From assembly GCA_023432885.1 (NCBI GenBank), contig JAEZEU010000247.1, positions 1 to 23,444 on the forward strand: a DNA stretch of 23,444 nucleotides, given 5' to 3'. Source of the stretch: Pseudomonadota bacterium (GTDB lineage: Bacteria; Pseudomonadota; Alphaproteobacteria; Rhizobiales; Xanthobacteraceae). Numbering within the stretch: position 1 is the stretch's first letter; each line of letters begins with the position of its first letter. Both the position numbers and the translations under genes were made by a program. Below the pieces are notes generated by a model. It was not told where the DNA came from. It made no database searches and saw nothing but the letters and a program-made list of their open reading frames with translations. Positions 15,969-23,444 of the stretch are shown in pieces.

Positions 15969-16481
15969 TTAAGATCGAGGCTGGTCCGGGCCGGCGGAGG
16001 GATCGGAGGCCAATAATTTTTCCAGCCGGGCTTCCTCGTCCGCGGTCAATTTCATGAGGGATCCCTCACCCGGGTCCCCTGCCCTGCGCCGCCGGTTGCT
16101 GTAAACCCACAGCGCGATGCCTCCAGCCATCAGCGCCAGCGGCGGCAGCAGCCACAGCAGCAACGTATGCTGGTTGAAGGGCGGCTTGAGCAGTACGAAT
16201 TCGCCGTAGCGTGCCACGAGGAAGTCGATCACCTGGGCGTCGGTGTCGCCGGCCGAAATGCGCTCGCGTACCAGGAGGCGAAGGTCGCGCGCCAACGGCG
16301 CATCGGAATCGTCGATCGACTGGTTCTGGCAAACCATGCAGCGCAGTTCTTTCGACAGTTCGCGCGCACGGGATTCCTTGGCAGGATCGGCCAGGATTTC
16401 GTCGGGCTGTACGGCGCGAGCCGGCGTCGCGGCCATGATTGCCGCCGCGAGCGCGAGGATGATGATGGCGGCGCGCTTCAT
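15969..16481 (-). CDS. ccmH: Cytochrome c maturation protein CcmH (CycL)
   Basis: The 170-residue protein keeps the CxxCH of apocytochrome c reduced for heme ligation. It has an N-terminal signal sequence (about 1-23, ending ATPARA), the LRCMVCQNQSIDDSDAPLA motif with Cys48 and Cys51, and a transmembrane helix at about 106-127. A short charged cytosolic tail follows. This is the short CcmH/CycL form, with the TPR part encoded separately by ccmI upstream, as is normal in alphaproteobacteria. Its start overlaps the end of ccmF by four bases (16478-16481). It is the last gene of the ccmI-E-F-H operon. Confidence 0.95.
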   Translation of the reverse strand: MKRAAIIILALAAAIMAATPARAVQPDEILADPAKESRARELSKELRCMVCQNQSIDDSDAPLARDLRLLVRERISAGDTDAQVIDFLVARYGEFVLLKPPFNQHTLLLWLLPPLALMAGGIALWVYSNRRRRAGDPGEGSLMKLTADEEARLEKLLASDPSAGPDQPRS

Positions 16482-18460
16482 CCGGCCGCCTGCAGGCTAC
16501 GCGCAGCGCGTGCGGGCTTGGGAGCGCCGACGCGCAGGCGGCGGTCCGACAGCGACAGCATGCCGCCAAACGCCATCAGCACGGGTCCCCACCAGATCAG
16601 CAGCACGAGCGGCTTGTGGTAGATGCGCACGGCAATGCCGCCATCGGCGGAGGGATCACCCAGAGAGATATAGAGCTGGCTTGCGCCGCGCGTCAGCAGG
16701 GCCGCTTCGGTGGTGGACATGCCTCGCGTCGTGAATGCACGCTTGGACGGCATCATCGCCGGCAATGCCCGGCCATCAAGGCTCACCGCGAATTTCGCCA
16801 GTGTCTCCTGATAGTTTGGACCCTGCCGCTGCTTCAGCCCTTCGAGCTTCAGTTCGTAGCCTGCGACCCTGGCTACTTGATCGGGCTTCATGGTCGCGAT
16901 GTATTCGCTGTTCCACGTTGTTTCGCAGACGACCCCGATGAGGGCGACGCCGAGGCCAGCATGGGCGAACGCGGTCCCCCACGCCGATCGCGGAAGGCCG
17001 CGCGCCCGCCGCAGCGAGACCGAGAGCGGAATGCGGAACAGCCCGGTGCGCTCGGCGATATCGCTGAGCGCACCCGCGATCACGAAGGCGGCAAGGCCGA
17101 TGGCGAGCGGCGCCAGCACGGGACCGCCGTGCATCCACGCCCACATCACGGTCATCGCGACCAGCGCAACAATGCCCGCCGCGGTCAGGCGCTGCGAAGC
17201 CGCGAGCAGGTCACCGCGCTTCCAGGCGAGCAGCGGCCCGAAGGGCACAGCAAGCAAGAGCGGCACGAACAGCGGGCCGAATGTCAGGTTGAAGAACGGC
17301 GCGCCGACCGAGATCTTCTCGCCGGTCAGGACCTCCAGTCCCAGCGGATACAGCGTGCCGATGAAGACGGTGGCGCAGGCGGTGGTGAGGAAGAGATTGT
17401 TCAGCACCAACGCGCCTTCGCGCGAGATCGGCGCGAACAGGCCGCCCTGCTTGAGCTGCGGCGCGCGCAAAGCGAACAGCGCAAGGCTGCCGCCGACAAA
17501 GACGCACAGGATGAGCAGGATGAACACGCCGCGCGTGGGGTCGGTGGCAAAGGCATGCACCGACGTGAGCACGCCCGAGCGCACCAGGAAGGTGCCGAGC
17601 AGCGACAGCGAAAAGGTCAGGATCGACAGCAGGATGGTCCAGACCTTCAGCGCGTTGCGCTTCTCCATCACGAGCGCCGAATGCAGGAGCGCCGTGCCGG
17701 CGAGCCAGGGCATCAGCGAGGCATTCTCGACCGGGTCCCAGAACCACCAGCCGCCCCAGCCGAGTTCGTAATACGCCCAGTACGAGCCCATCGCGATCCC
17801 GAGCGTCAGGAAAATCCAGGCCACCAACGTCCACGGCCGCACCCACCGCGCCCAGGCCGCGTCGATCCGCCCTTCCAGGAGAGCTGCGACTGCGAAGGAG
17901 AACGAGATCGAGAAGCCGACATAGCCGAGATAGAGCATCGGCGGATGCACGGCGAGGCCAATGTCCTGCAGGATCGGATTGAGGTCCCGGCCCTCGATCG
18001 GCGGCTGCGCGATGCGCGCAAACGGGTTCGAGGTGAGCAGGATGAAGAGATAGAAGGCCGCCGCGACCCAGGCCTGCACGGCAAGAACATGCGCACGCAG
18101 CGAGACCGGCAAGTTGTTGCCGAATCCGGCGACCAGCGCGCCGAACAGGGCCAGGATCGCCACCCACAGCAGCATCGAGCCTTCGTGGTTACCCCACACG
18201 CCGGTGATCTTGTAGATCAGCGGCTTGGCCGAATGCGAATTCTCGAACACGTTGACCACGGAAAAATCCGAGGTGACGTGCAGCGCCGTCAACAAGGCAA
18301 ACGAGGCGCCGACGAACAGCAGCTGTGCCAGCGCCGTCGAGCGCGCCAACTCCATCAGCGCAATGTCGCCGCGGCGCGCGCCGATCACAGGCACCACCGA
18401 CTGGATCAGCGCCAGTCCCAGTGCAAGCACGAGCGCATAATGGCCGGCCTCGGCGATCAC
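16478..18460 (-). CDS. ccmF: Cytochrome c heme lyase subunit CcmF (CycK)
   Basis: The 660-residue polytopic membrane protein takes heme from holo-CcmE and attaches it to apocytochrome c, working with CcmH and CcmI. The periplasmic heme-handling WWD-type motif is intact (WGGWWFWDPVENASLMPW, 235-252). Conserved histidines appear in AVHPPMLYLG (His172), near LLHSALVMEK (His260) and in LTSVHAFATDP (His302). The length and run of about fifteen hydrophobic helices match the family. The start is GTG 18460, overlapping the ccmE stop as GTGA, which implies translational coupling. Loss of this gene in rhizobia abolishes c-type cytochromes and so symbiotic respiration (family knowledge). Confidence 0.96.
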   Translation of the reverse strand: MIAEAGHYALVLALGLALIQSVVPVIGARRGDIALMELARSTALAQLLFVGASFALLTALHVTSDFSVVNVFENSHSAKPLIYKITGVWGNHEGSMLLWVAILALFGALVAGFGNNLPVSLRAHVLAVQAWVAAAFYLFILLTSNPFARIAQPPIEGRDLNPILQDIGLAVHPPMLYLGYVGFSISFSFAVAALLEGRIDAAWARWVRPWTLVAWIFLTLGIAMGSYWAYYELGWGGWWFWDPVENASLMPWLAGTALLHSALVMEKRNALKVWTILLSILTFSLSLLGTFLVRSGVLTSVHAFATDPTRGVFILLILCVFVGGSLALFALRAPQLKQGGLFAPISREGALVLNNLFLTTACATVFIGTLYPLGLEVLTGEKISVGAPFFNLTFGPLFVPLLLAVPFGPLLAWKRGDLLAASQRLTAAGIVALVAMTVMWAWMHGGPVLAPLAIGLAAFVIAGALSDIAERTGLFRIPLSVSLRRARGLPRSAWGTAFAHAGLGVALIGVVCETTWNSEYIATMKPDQVARVAGYELKLEGLKQRQGPNYQETLAKFAVSLDGRALPAMMPSKRAFTTRGMSTTEAALLTRGASQLYISLGDPSADGGIAVRIYHKPLVLLIWWGPVLMAFGGMLSLSDRRLRVGAPKPARAARSLQAAG

Positions 18461-18924
18461 TTCGACGTTCCCTGTACCGGCTTGTTGGCGTAATCGTCCT
18501 TCCAGTGACCCTGCTTCTTCAGGGCGTCCGCGACTTCTTTTGGCATGTAGGTCTCATCGTGCTTGGCGAGCACGGTGTCGGCGCGGAAGGTACCGGAGGG
18601 ATCGAGCATGCCCTCAGCGACGACGCCCTGCCCTTCGCGGAACAGGTCGGGCAGGATGCCCTTGTATGTTACGGGAAGATTGGCGCTGCCATCGGCAATG
18701 CTGAAGCTGACCATCAGGTCGTCGCCGCGCTTGAGCGAGCCCGGCTGCACCAGCCCGCCCAGTCGGAACCGCTTGCCGACGGGAATCTGTTTCTCGGCCG
18801 CCATCGTCGGTGTCGAGAAGAACACGATGGAATCGCGCATCGCGTTGAGCATCAAAGCCGCCGCCACGGCCAGCACGGCCAGCGAGCCGCCGATCATCGT
18901 CAACCGCCGTTGCTTGCGTGTCAT
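18457..18924 (-). CDS. ccmE: Heme chaperone CcmE (CycJ)
   Basis: The 155-residue membrane-anchored protein binds heme covalently in the periplasm and hands it to CcmF. The start MTRKQRRLTMIGG, an N-terminal anchor (about 8-28) and an OB-fold domain are typical. The heme-binding His122 and conserved Tyr126 are present in LAKHDETYMP. I chose ATG 18924 because it begins at the conserved TRKQRR sequence, with AAGAG about seven bases upstream. In-frame ATG 18957 would overlap the end of ccmI and add 11 unconserved residues. It lies between ccmI and ccmF in the operon. Confidence 0.95.
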   Translation of the reverse strand: MTRKQRRLTMIGGSLAVLAVAAALMLNAMRDSIVFFSTPTMAAEKQIPVGKRFRLGGLVQPGSLKRGDDLMVSFSIADGSANLPVTYKGILPDLFREGQGVVAEGMLDPSGTFRADTVLAKHDETYMPKEVADALKKQGHWKDDYANKPVQGTSK

Positions 18925-18949
18925 GCCGCGCTCTTGGTCCCCTGCAAGA

Positions 18950-20050
18950 TCATCCATCCAGTCCCAGATTCTTGAGCCCCTCGTTGAGTTGGCGCAAGCG
19001 CTCCGCGTCCTTGGCGACCGCCTGCCGCGCATTGCTCCCCGCACTCACCGCCTTCTCGCGCTCGCCCATCACAAGATAAGCACGCACCAGACGCAGCCAA
19101 CCCTCGACATCATCACCGTTCTGCTTCAGCCGCGTTGCCAGCCGATCGACCATGCCACGCACCATGGCGTCGCGATCGGTCTCCGACATGTCCTTCGCGG
19201 CCGCCATCGTCTCGTTGGAGAGTGCCGGCGCCACGCCGCCGACCCGCGTGATCGCAGCCTGCACCAGCGGCCGCCACGACGCATCTGCCGGCGCCTTCTC
19301 CAGCATCGCCCTCCAGATCGAGGCGGCGTCAGCCGTGCGGCCGTCCTGCTCGGCGGCAAGGCCGAGGAAATAGCTTGCCTTCACCTCGTCGGCATTCATC
19401 GCGACCGCGCGCTCGAACTCTGCCTTCGCCTCGCCGGTGACAACCCCGCCGGCGGCGCCGACCAAGGCTTCGCCGAGATCGGCACGGCGTTCGGAACTAT
19501 CGCCGCCGTAGGTGATGGCGTTGCGCCAGGCGCGCACCGCATCGTCATAACGGCCGAGCCGCGCCAACACCGGCGCCAGCACGGTCCAGCCGCGGCCGTC
19601 CGCAGGATTCTTTTCCAGATGGGCTTCGACCTGCGCCACCAGATTGACCAACGGCTGCTTGCCGTCGGGCGCCTGCGAACGCGAGGCCAGCGGAAAATCG
19701 CCAAGTTGCGGCGAGCCGAGCGGCAGATAGAACGCCAGTGCCGCGAGCGGAAGTCCAAGCAGCGCGACAACGGCGACCGCACGGCGCAATGAAGCATTCG
19801 GCCGTGCAACAGAGGCGGCTTCCGCGCTGGTCGCAGCCAGCAAACGCCGGCTGATCTCGATACGCGCCTGCTCGGCCTCCGCCGCTCCGATCAACCCGCC
19901 GGCAAGGTCGCGTTCGACCTCCGCGAGCTGGTCGCGGTAGACTGCGGCCTCGGTGCCCCCGGCCTGGGACTGGTAACGGCGGCCAAGCGGCCACAGCACG
20001 GCGAACACCGCCGCGACCGTCATCAGCGCGAACACGAACCATGGACTCAT
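18950..20050 (-). CDS. ccmI: Cytochrome c maturation TPR protein CcmI (CycH)
   Basis: The 366-residue apocytochrome c chaperone holds the apoprotein for the CcmF/CcmH ligation complex. It has a first membrane helix (about 3-22), a cytosolic loop with the conserved VYRDQLAEVERD, a second helix (about 91-110, VAVVALLGLPLAALAFYLPL), and a periplasmic C-terminal part with helical TPR-like repeats (for example around GWTVLAPVLARLGRYDDAVRAW). ATG 20050 begins MSPWFVFALM, as in relatives; a TTG at 20068 is in frame but would fall at the leader hairpin. It heads the ccmI-E-F-H operon, with a 25-base gap between its stop and the ccmE start. Confidence 0.93.
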   Translation of the reverse strand: MSPWFVFALMTVAAVFAVLWPLGRRYQSQAGGTEAAVYRDQLAEVERDLAGGLIGAAEAEQARIEISRRLLAATSAEAASVARPNASLRRAVAVVALLGLPLAALAFYLPLGSPQLGDFPLASRSQAPDGKQPLVNLVAQVEAHLEKNPADGRGWTVLAPVLARLGRYDDAVRAWRNAITYGGDSSERRADLGEALVGAAGGVVTGEAKAEFERAVAMNADEVKASYFLGLAAEQDGRTADAASIWRAMLEKAPADASWRPLVQAAITRVGGVAPALSNETMAAAKDMSETDRDAMVRGMVDRLATRLKQNGDDVEGWLRLVRAYLVMGEREKAVSAGSNARQAVAKDAERLRQLNEGLKNLGLDG

Positions 20051-20065
20051 CGGGGCGGGTTCCGG

Positions 20066-20097
20066 CAAAAATTACGACGCCTTCTCGAAAAGCGTCG
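20066..20097 (-). terminator. Terminator-like hairpin in the cycH (ccmI) leader
   Basis: On the minus strand CGACGCTTTT (20097-20088) pairs with GAAGGCGTCG (20084-20075) around a CGA loop: ten pairs, two of them G-U wobbles valid only in minus-strand RNA. TAATTTTTG (20074-20066) follows, a short T-run. It ends 16 bases before the cycH ATG. It is either the 3' terminator of the small gene upstream (its stop is 100 bases away) or a leader attenuator, since a good promoter sits just upstream of it at 20108-20135. Confidence 0.6.
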
Positions 20098-20107
20098 ATG
20101 AGCCCGC

Positions 20108-20135
20108 TTTATACTATCGGCGGCAGGCCGGGCAA
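20108..20135 (-). promoter_or_regulatory. Candidate promoter of the cycHJKL operon
   Basis: On the minus strand the sequence reads ATTGCCC, then TATAAA (20113-20108), with a -35 of TTGCCC and about 16-17 bases between. The -10 is a strong match to TATAAT in a GC-rich genome. Transcription would begin near 20101, about 50 bases before the cycH start, placing the hairpin at 20075-20097 at the very 5' end of the transcript. Confidence 0.5.
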
Positions 20136-20196
20136 TTGACTTTTATCATGCTTTTCTTGGCGGAACTCTCGGGAAAACCACGCAAAATTCCCGCTG

Positions 20197-20463
20197 TCAG
20201 CCGATGCTGAAAGCCGCGCTCTCCGCGACGCCCGCCCCATGGCCGTTCAATGCGCGAAGGTAGTAGGTGCCCGGCTTGAACACGGCCGGGAGCCTGATCC
20301 GAACCGTGCCGTTTGGCGCTGGCGAGGTGATGCAGGCGACAGGTTCCGACAGCGCGATCCCGTTAACATCGACCAGCACCACCTTGGCGCCTATCATCAG
20401 ATTACGGTAAGTCGCCGAAATAACCTGGTTCTCGAATTCTTTGAAGATGACGACGGAACGCAT
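20197..20463 (-). CDS. Small beta-rich protein, unknown function
   Basis: The product is 88 residues, begins MRSVVIFKEFENQVISATYR and ends in AFSIG. AAGGA five to six bases before ATG 20463 is a strong ribosome site, so I prefer it over the longer frame to 20517. There is no signal peptide or membrane helix. Alternating hydrophobic residues, the segment LPAVFKPGTYYLRALN and the closing strand suggest an all-beta, immunoglobulin-like sandwich, in which PGTYYLRA would be a late strand. I do not recognise a family with confidence. It lies between the 481-residue gene and cycH on the same strand, with its own candidate promoter at 20502-20530 and a possible terminator at 20066-20097, so it may be a one-gene unit. 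Confidence 0.7.
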   Translation of the reverse strand: MRSVVIFKEFENQVISATYRNLMIGAKVVLVDVNGIALSEPVACITSPAPNGTVRIRLPAVFKPGTYYLRALNGHGAGVAESAAFSIG

Positions 20464-20501
20464 GCCGTTCCTTGAAAGAAATGGCGGAAAAGTATGCGAT
20501 A

Positions 20502-20530
20502 TTGGTATGTCGCTCACCCGAGCCAGTCAA
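20502..20530 (-). promoter_or_regulatory. Candidate promoter of the small beta-rich protein gene
   Basis: On the minus strand TTGACT (20530-20525) is followed after 17 bases by TACCAA (20507-20502). The -35 is good and the -10 weak. The start codon at 20463 is about 30 bases past the expected transcription start, leaving room for the AAGGA ribosome site. Confidence 0.35.
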
Positions 20531-20555
20531 CCAAAAATTGTATCCGTTAAAATTG

Positions 20556-22001
20556 TTACTTGTGGCCTATCTTGGCCGCGGGCTTGCGATCGCCGACCAC
20601 GGCGTTCTCCGCCGCCCGGTTCATCAGCGACGCATAGTCAGTGCCGAAAAGCACTTCGCAGAAGCGTATCGCCGCCTTCACCTGCTGTTGCCGGAACGTG
20701 CGCCCCTTCTCGTGGCGCAGCGACTGCACCAGGGCCTCGGTGGACTGTTCGACATAATGCTGCAGGTCGGAATAGGTGCGCAGCGTAACCTCGTTGATGG
20801 CAAGCTCGCTGGCATAGGTACGGCATACCGCGACGAAGTCGATAAGGCCGGCGGCTTCCTCGACCTCCGACGCGTCCAGCTTGGCGCCGGCTGTAATGTC
20901 CTTGTCGGCGCGCTGGCGCAGGATGCGGCGGACGCGGCCCGGAACGCTCTCGATCTCGGACTGCAGGGAGTTGGAGATTTCGGCGCGGATCGAGGCAAGT
21001 TGCCTGCCCCATGCGGAATCGTTACGCAGATCCAGCTCGGTGCGCAAGCCGCGCACGCCGTCGTGCAGCGTCTTCAGCTGATCGGCAATCTCGACAAAAT
21101 GACCGCGCCTGATGTCGGTGCGCAGGCATGCCGCGACGAAATAGAGATCGTGCAGCGCGATGGTGACGGCCACGCCATACGGCGTGGCGGCAACGCGGAT
21201 CTCGTCGTCCGATGCCGCCATCTTGACCGCGAGGCGGATGATCTGCCATGGCGCCGTCAGCCGCTGCATGACGAGCGACAGCGCGAACGGCAACACCTGC
21301 GGCGTCTGCAGCGACGGCACGTTGAGGGCGGCGACCGTGGACGAGATCTGCGACTCGCCGAACACGCGCAAATATGCAGGCAACTTGCCGTCCAGCGCCT
21401 CCAGCGCCTCGCACGCATGCAGCACCTCTCCGATCGCCAGCAAGTCCTCTACGACGTTGGGCGGCCCGACGCGCGAAAGCGCGCGATGCCGATCGTCACC
21501 ATGCGCCGGCGAGGTCCTAAGGATCGCCTGCCCCGCGGCGAGTTGCAGCTTGCGCACCGCGGCCTCAACGCCGGCCTTGGCTCCGCTCTCGCGCGTCGCG
21601 CCCAATGCAGCCTCGAACTCACGCACAGCATCGACGGCACCCTCGCGAGCGAGCCATTGCCACACCGGCGCGAGCGAAGCGCGGCGGATCTGGCCGGGCC
21701 GGATCGGGAAATTACCGTCGACCAGAAACGGTTCCAGCGGACGGAACAGGAGCCGCGCCGGATCCTCGGTACGCGGCCGCAGGTCCTCCTCTTCGTCGCC
21801 GCCGCGCACGATCTTGCGCAGCTGCTCAAGCACGTACACCGCTACCGCGGTATCCTCGCCCCGCTCCAGCGCACGCTCGAACTCCCGCATCAGCAACGCC
21901 TGCGATTGCGGCGGCAGTTGCGCGAGGTATTCCCTCAGACGTTCGCTCGATGCCTGGTTCATGCGGCCGGACGTGAAATATTTGCTCAAAACGGACGGCA
22001 A
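20556..22001 (-). CDS. Conserved-looking soluble protein of unknown function
   Basis: The product is up to 481 residues, mostly helical, with no signal peptide, membrane helix or catalytic motif that I recognise. It starts with a helical, acidic region (RLREYLAQLPPQSQALLMRE, then RALERGEDTA), and has a middle part containing LPFALSLVMQRLTAPWQIIR and a charged C-terminal part. Codon use and steady frame indicate a real gene. The start is unclear: TTG 22001 follows GGAGG closely (three bases), TTG 21989 is in frame, and ATG 21962 (MNQASSERLREYL) has no visible ribosome site. It lies 105 bases after the feuQ-like gene and 92 bases before the small beta-rich gene. I would not assign a function. 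Confidence 0.8.
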   Translation of the reverse strand: MPSVLSKYFTSGRMNQASSERLREYLAQLPPQSQALLMREFERALERGEDTAVAVYVLEQLRKIVRGGDEEEDLRPRTEDPARLLFRPLEPFLVDGNFPIRPGQIRRASLAPVWQWLAREGAVDAVREFEAALGATRESGAKAGVEAAVRKLQLAAGQAILRTSPAHGDDRHRALSRVGPPNVVEDLLAIGEVLHACEALEALDGKLPAYLRVFGESQISSTVAALNVPSLQTPQVLPFALSLVMQRLTAPWQIIRLAVKMAASDDEIRVAATPYGVAVTIALHDLYFVAACLRTDIRRGHFVEIADQLKTLHDGVRGLRTELDLRNDSAWGRQLASIRAEISNSLQSEIESVPGRVRRILRQRADKDITAGAKLDASEVEEAAGLIDFVAVCRTYASELAINEVTLRTYSDLQHYVEQSTEALVQSLRHEKGRTFRQQQVKAAIRFCEVLFGTDYASLMNRAAENAVVGDRKPAAKIGHK

Positions 22002-22106
22002 GCGCCTCCACCGCGTATCATAGAAGCCTGCGCGTTAAGAAGTCGTTTAGCATTCGCTCGTGACCGGGGTCGGCCGGAATGTAAAATGCGCAGTGGCCGC
22101 AACCGC

Positions 22107-23444
22107 TTACACGCCCGGCAGCAGCAGTTCGGCGCGCAGGCCTCCGGCCGGAGCATTGCCAAGCGTCAGGCTGCCGCCATAGAGCGCGGCGAGATCGACC
22201 ACGATCGACAGTCCAAGACCCGAACCCGGCTTCGATTCGTCGAGTCGCTGACCGCGCCGCGAAACCTGGGCGCGTTCCGTCTCCGACAGCCCGCGCCCGT
22301 CGTCGTCAACGATGATGCGCAGCCGCGCGCCTGCCCCGGGCTCGACCCGCGGTTCGACCAGCACCTCGACGAGCACGTGCGAGGCCGCCCATTTGCAGGC
22401 ATTATCGACGAGATTACCAACCATCTCCTCAAGGTCCTGCCGCTCCCCGCGAAATTTCGCGCGCGGGTCCGCTTTCACCTTGATCGCGATGCCGCGCTCG
22501 CGATGAATCTTTTCCATCGTCCGCACCAGCGCCTCGATTGCCGGCGCCACTTCCGTCACCGTGACGACAGTGGTGATGCGCGCCGCGATGCGGGCACGCT
22601 CCAGGTGATGGGCGAGCTGACCGCGCATGACGTCGGCCTGCTCCAGCACCTTGTCGGCGAAGGCATCGGCGCGATGGGCGGCGGCCTCGTTGAGGATCAC
22701 GGACAACGGCGTCTTGATCGCATGGGCGAGATTGCCGACATGAGTTCGCGCGCGCTCGACGATCTCGCGATTGGCGTCGATCAGCGCGTTGGTCTCGCGC
22801 GCCAGCGGCGCGATCTCGACGGGGAAATCACCCTCCAGCCGCTCGGCGCGGCCGGAGCGGATGTCGGCGATGGCTTCCGATATGCGCTTGAGCGGCGCAA
22901 GACCGAACCGCACCTGGAAGATGGTGGTCAGCAGCAACACGATACCCAGCGAGGCAAAGGTACCGCCGAGGTAGTAGTCGAAGCTGCGCGTCTCGTCGAA
23001 AATCTCGCTGGCGTCGCCAGCGACCGTGACCAGGAATTTTCCGTCGGCACCCAGATCGACCGGACGCTCCACCATGCGCAGCGTCTGGCCCTCGGGACCA
23101 TCGACATAGCCGAGGCGGACGCCGGCCGGCGTCAACTCCGCACCGCTGTCTTCGAGCTTCGGCAGCTTCTTGTCCCACAGCGAGCGTGAGGCGCGCGTTT
23201 CCGCCTTGTCGGAATCGGTGCGCGTGATCTGCCAGTACCAGCCGGACAGCGGCAGCTCGAACAGGGGCTCGCCCAGCGACTGGAATTGGCGCTCCGGCGG
23301 CTCGTCCGGAGTTGCGACCTCGGCGATCAGCGTGCGCAGATAGAGATTGATGCGGCGATCGAAGGCGCGCTCGGTCGCCGCGCGATAGACGGACGACAGC
23401 ACCACGCCCGTGAGGAGGAGGATCACCACCACCCACGCGGTCGC
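22107..23444 (-). CDS. feuQ: Sensor histidine kinase, FeuQ-like (5' end outside window)
   Basis: The frame is open to the window edge, so the N-terminus is missing; what is seen starts inside the first membrane helix (WVVVILLLTGVVLSSVY). A periplasmic sensor part of roughly 130 residues follows, then a second helix (about 155-173, counted from the GTG at 23432), and a HAMP-like linker. Phosphoacceptor His237 is in NLAHAIKTPLSVI, Asn344 in MVGNLVDNACKWA, and glycine boxes are DDDGRGL and GSGLGLSIVV. All catalytic boxes are intact. The FeuQ name rests on the gene order feuPQ-cycHJKL-degP that I recall from rhizobia, and on the PhoQ-like HAIKTPL box; FeuP should then lie just beyond the right edge. 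In Sinorhizobium meliloti FeuPQ is tied to cyclic glucan export and symbiosis. Confidence 0.72.
   Translation of the reverse strand, partial: ATAWVVVILLLTGVVLSSVYRAATERAFDRRINLYLRTLIAEVATPDEPPERQFQSLGEPLFELPLSGWYWQITRTDSDKAETRASRSLWDKKLPKLEDSGAELTPAGVRLGYVDGPEGQTLRMVERPVDLGADGKFLVTVAGDASEIFDETRSFDYYLGGTFASLGIVLLLTTIFQVRFGLAPLKRISEAIADIRSGRAERLEGDFPVEIAPLARETNALIDANREIVERARTHVGNLAHAIKTPLSVILNEAAAHRADAFADKVLEQADVMRGQLAHHLERARIAARITTVVTVTEVAPAIEALVRTMEKIHRERGIAIKVKADPRAKFRGERQDLEEMVGNLVDNACKWAASHVLVEVLVEPRVEPGAGARLRIIVDDDGRGLSETERAQVSRRGQRLDESKPGSGLGLSIVVDLAALYGGSLTLGNAPAGGLRAELLLPGV

Noticed and set aside
16616..18493. 625-residue plus-strand frame opposite ccmF
   Set aside because: Highly charged Arg/Gln/Glu-rich translation opposite a membrane protein gene, the usual mirror of hydrophobic codons.
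22017..22022. TATGAT as a -10 for the 481-residue gene
   Set aside because: No acceptable -35 at 16-18 bases, and the transcript would start only about ten bases before TTG 22001. Not strong enough to list as a feature.
22080..22111. Hairpin over the feuQ-like stop codon (TGTAA/TTACA arms)
   Set aside because: Only five base pairs, with a large, weakly paired interior and no T-run.
20472..23189. 905-residue open frame on the plus strand across the unknown gene and feuQ
   Set aside because: It spans two genes and a gap on the other strand, with skewed Arg/Gln/His composition and no motif. It is a codon-bias shadow.
1..23444. CRISPR array, tRNA, rRNA, insertion sequence, phage or attachment site
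   Set aside because: I saw no spaced direct repeats, cloverleaf sequence, transposase or integrase, or terminal inverted repeats with target duplication.

Overview
The window looks like a chromosomal segment of a GC-rich alphaproteobacterium of the order Hyphomicrobiales (Rhizobiales), most likely Bradyrhizobium or a near relative. This rests on the protein sequences, the linkage of cycHJKL with degP, a two-component pair and glnE, and short palindromic intergenic elements of a type I associate with Bradyrhizobium and Rhodopseudomonas. I had no database search, so the genus is an inference. I see no phage, transposase, integrase, CRISPR array, tRNA or rRNA.

Left part (1-1790): the tail of an unidentified gene, a stretch with two palindromes, a small two-helix membrane protein of DUF2798 type on the minus strand, and a single-pass Pro/Ala-rich protein of unknown function on the plus strand.

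Formate region (1791-8855): a LysR-type regulator diverges from a complete operon for a soluble NAD-dependent molybdenum formate dehydrogenase, in the order fdsG-fdsB-fdsA-fdhD-fdsD. The genes overlap or nearly touch. The three catalytic subunits carry all the expected iron-sulfur, FMN and Mo ligands, FdhD is the sulfurtransferase that activates the cofactor, and FdsD is the small delta subunit. A T-N11-A dyad with tandem half-sites lies between regulator and operon. The system would oxidise formate to CO2 and deliver NADH, for use in C1 or oxalate metabolism or autotrophy.

Minus-strand block (8857-14000): response regulator, sensor kinase and glnE (bifunctional glutamine synthetase adenylyltransferase) form a tight unit that runs convergently into the formate operon with one base between stop codons. 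A good intrinsic terminator (14052-14090) separates this unit from degP upstream of it.

Right part (14220-23444), all minus strand: degP (periplasmic HtrA protease), then the cytochrome c maturation operon ccmI-ccmE-ccmF-ccmH (cycHJKL in rhizobial naming), then an 88-residue beta-rich small protein, a 481-residue protein of unknown function, and the 3' part of a sensor kinase that fits FeuQ by position. From memory, feuPQ-cycHJKL-degP-regulator-kinase-glnE is a conserved neighbourhood in rhizobia.

Most of the window is well-understood core metabolism and envelope biology. I did not find an obvious new multi-gene system. The points most worth checking are a terminator-like hairpin in the cycH leader, the LysR operator, a terminator crowding the response-regulator start, and the two unknown genes between feuQ and cycH.
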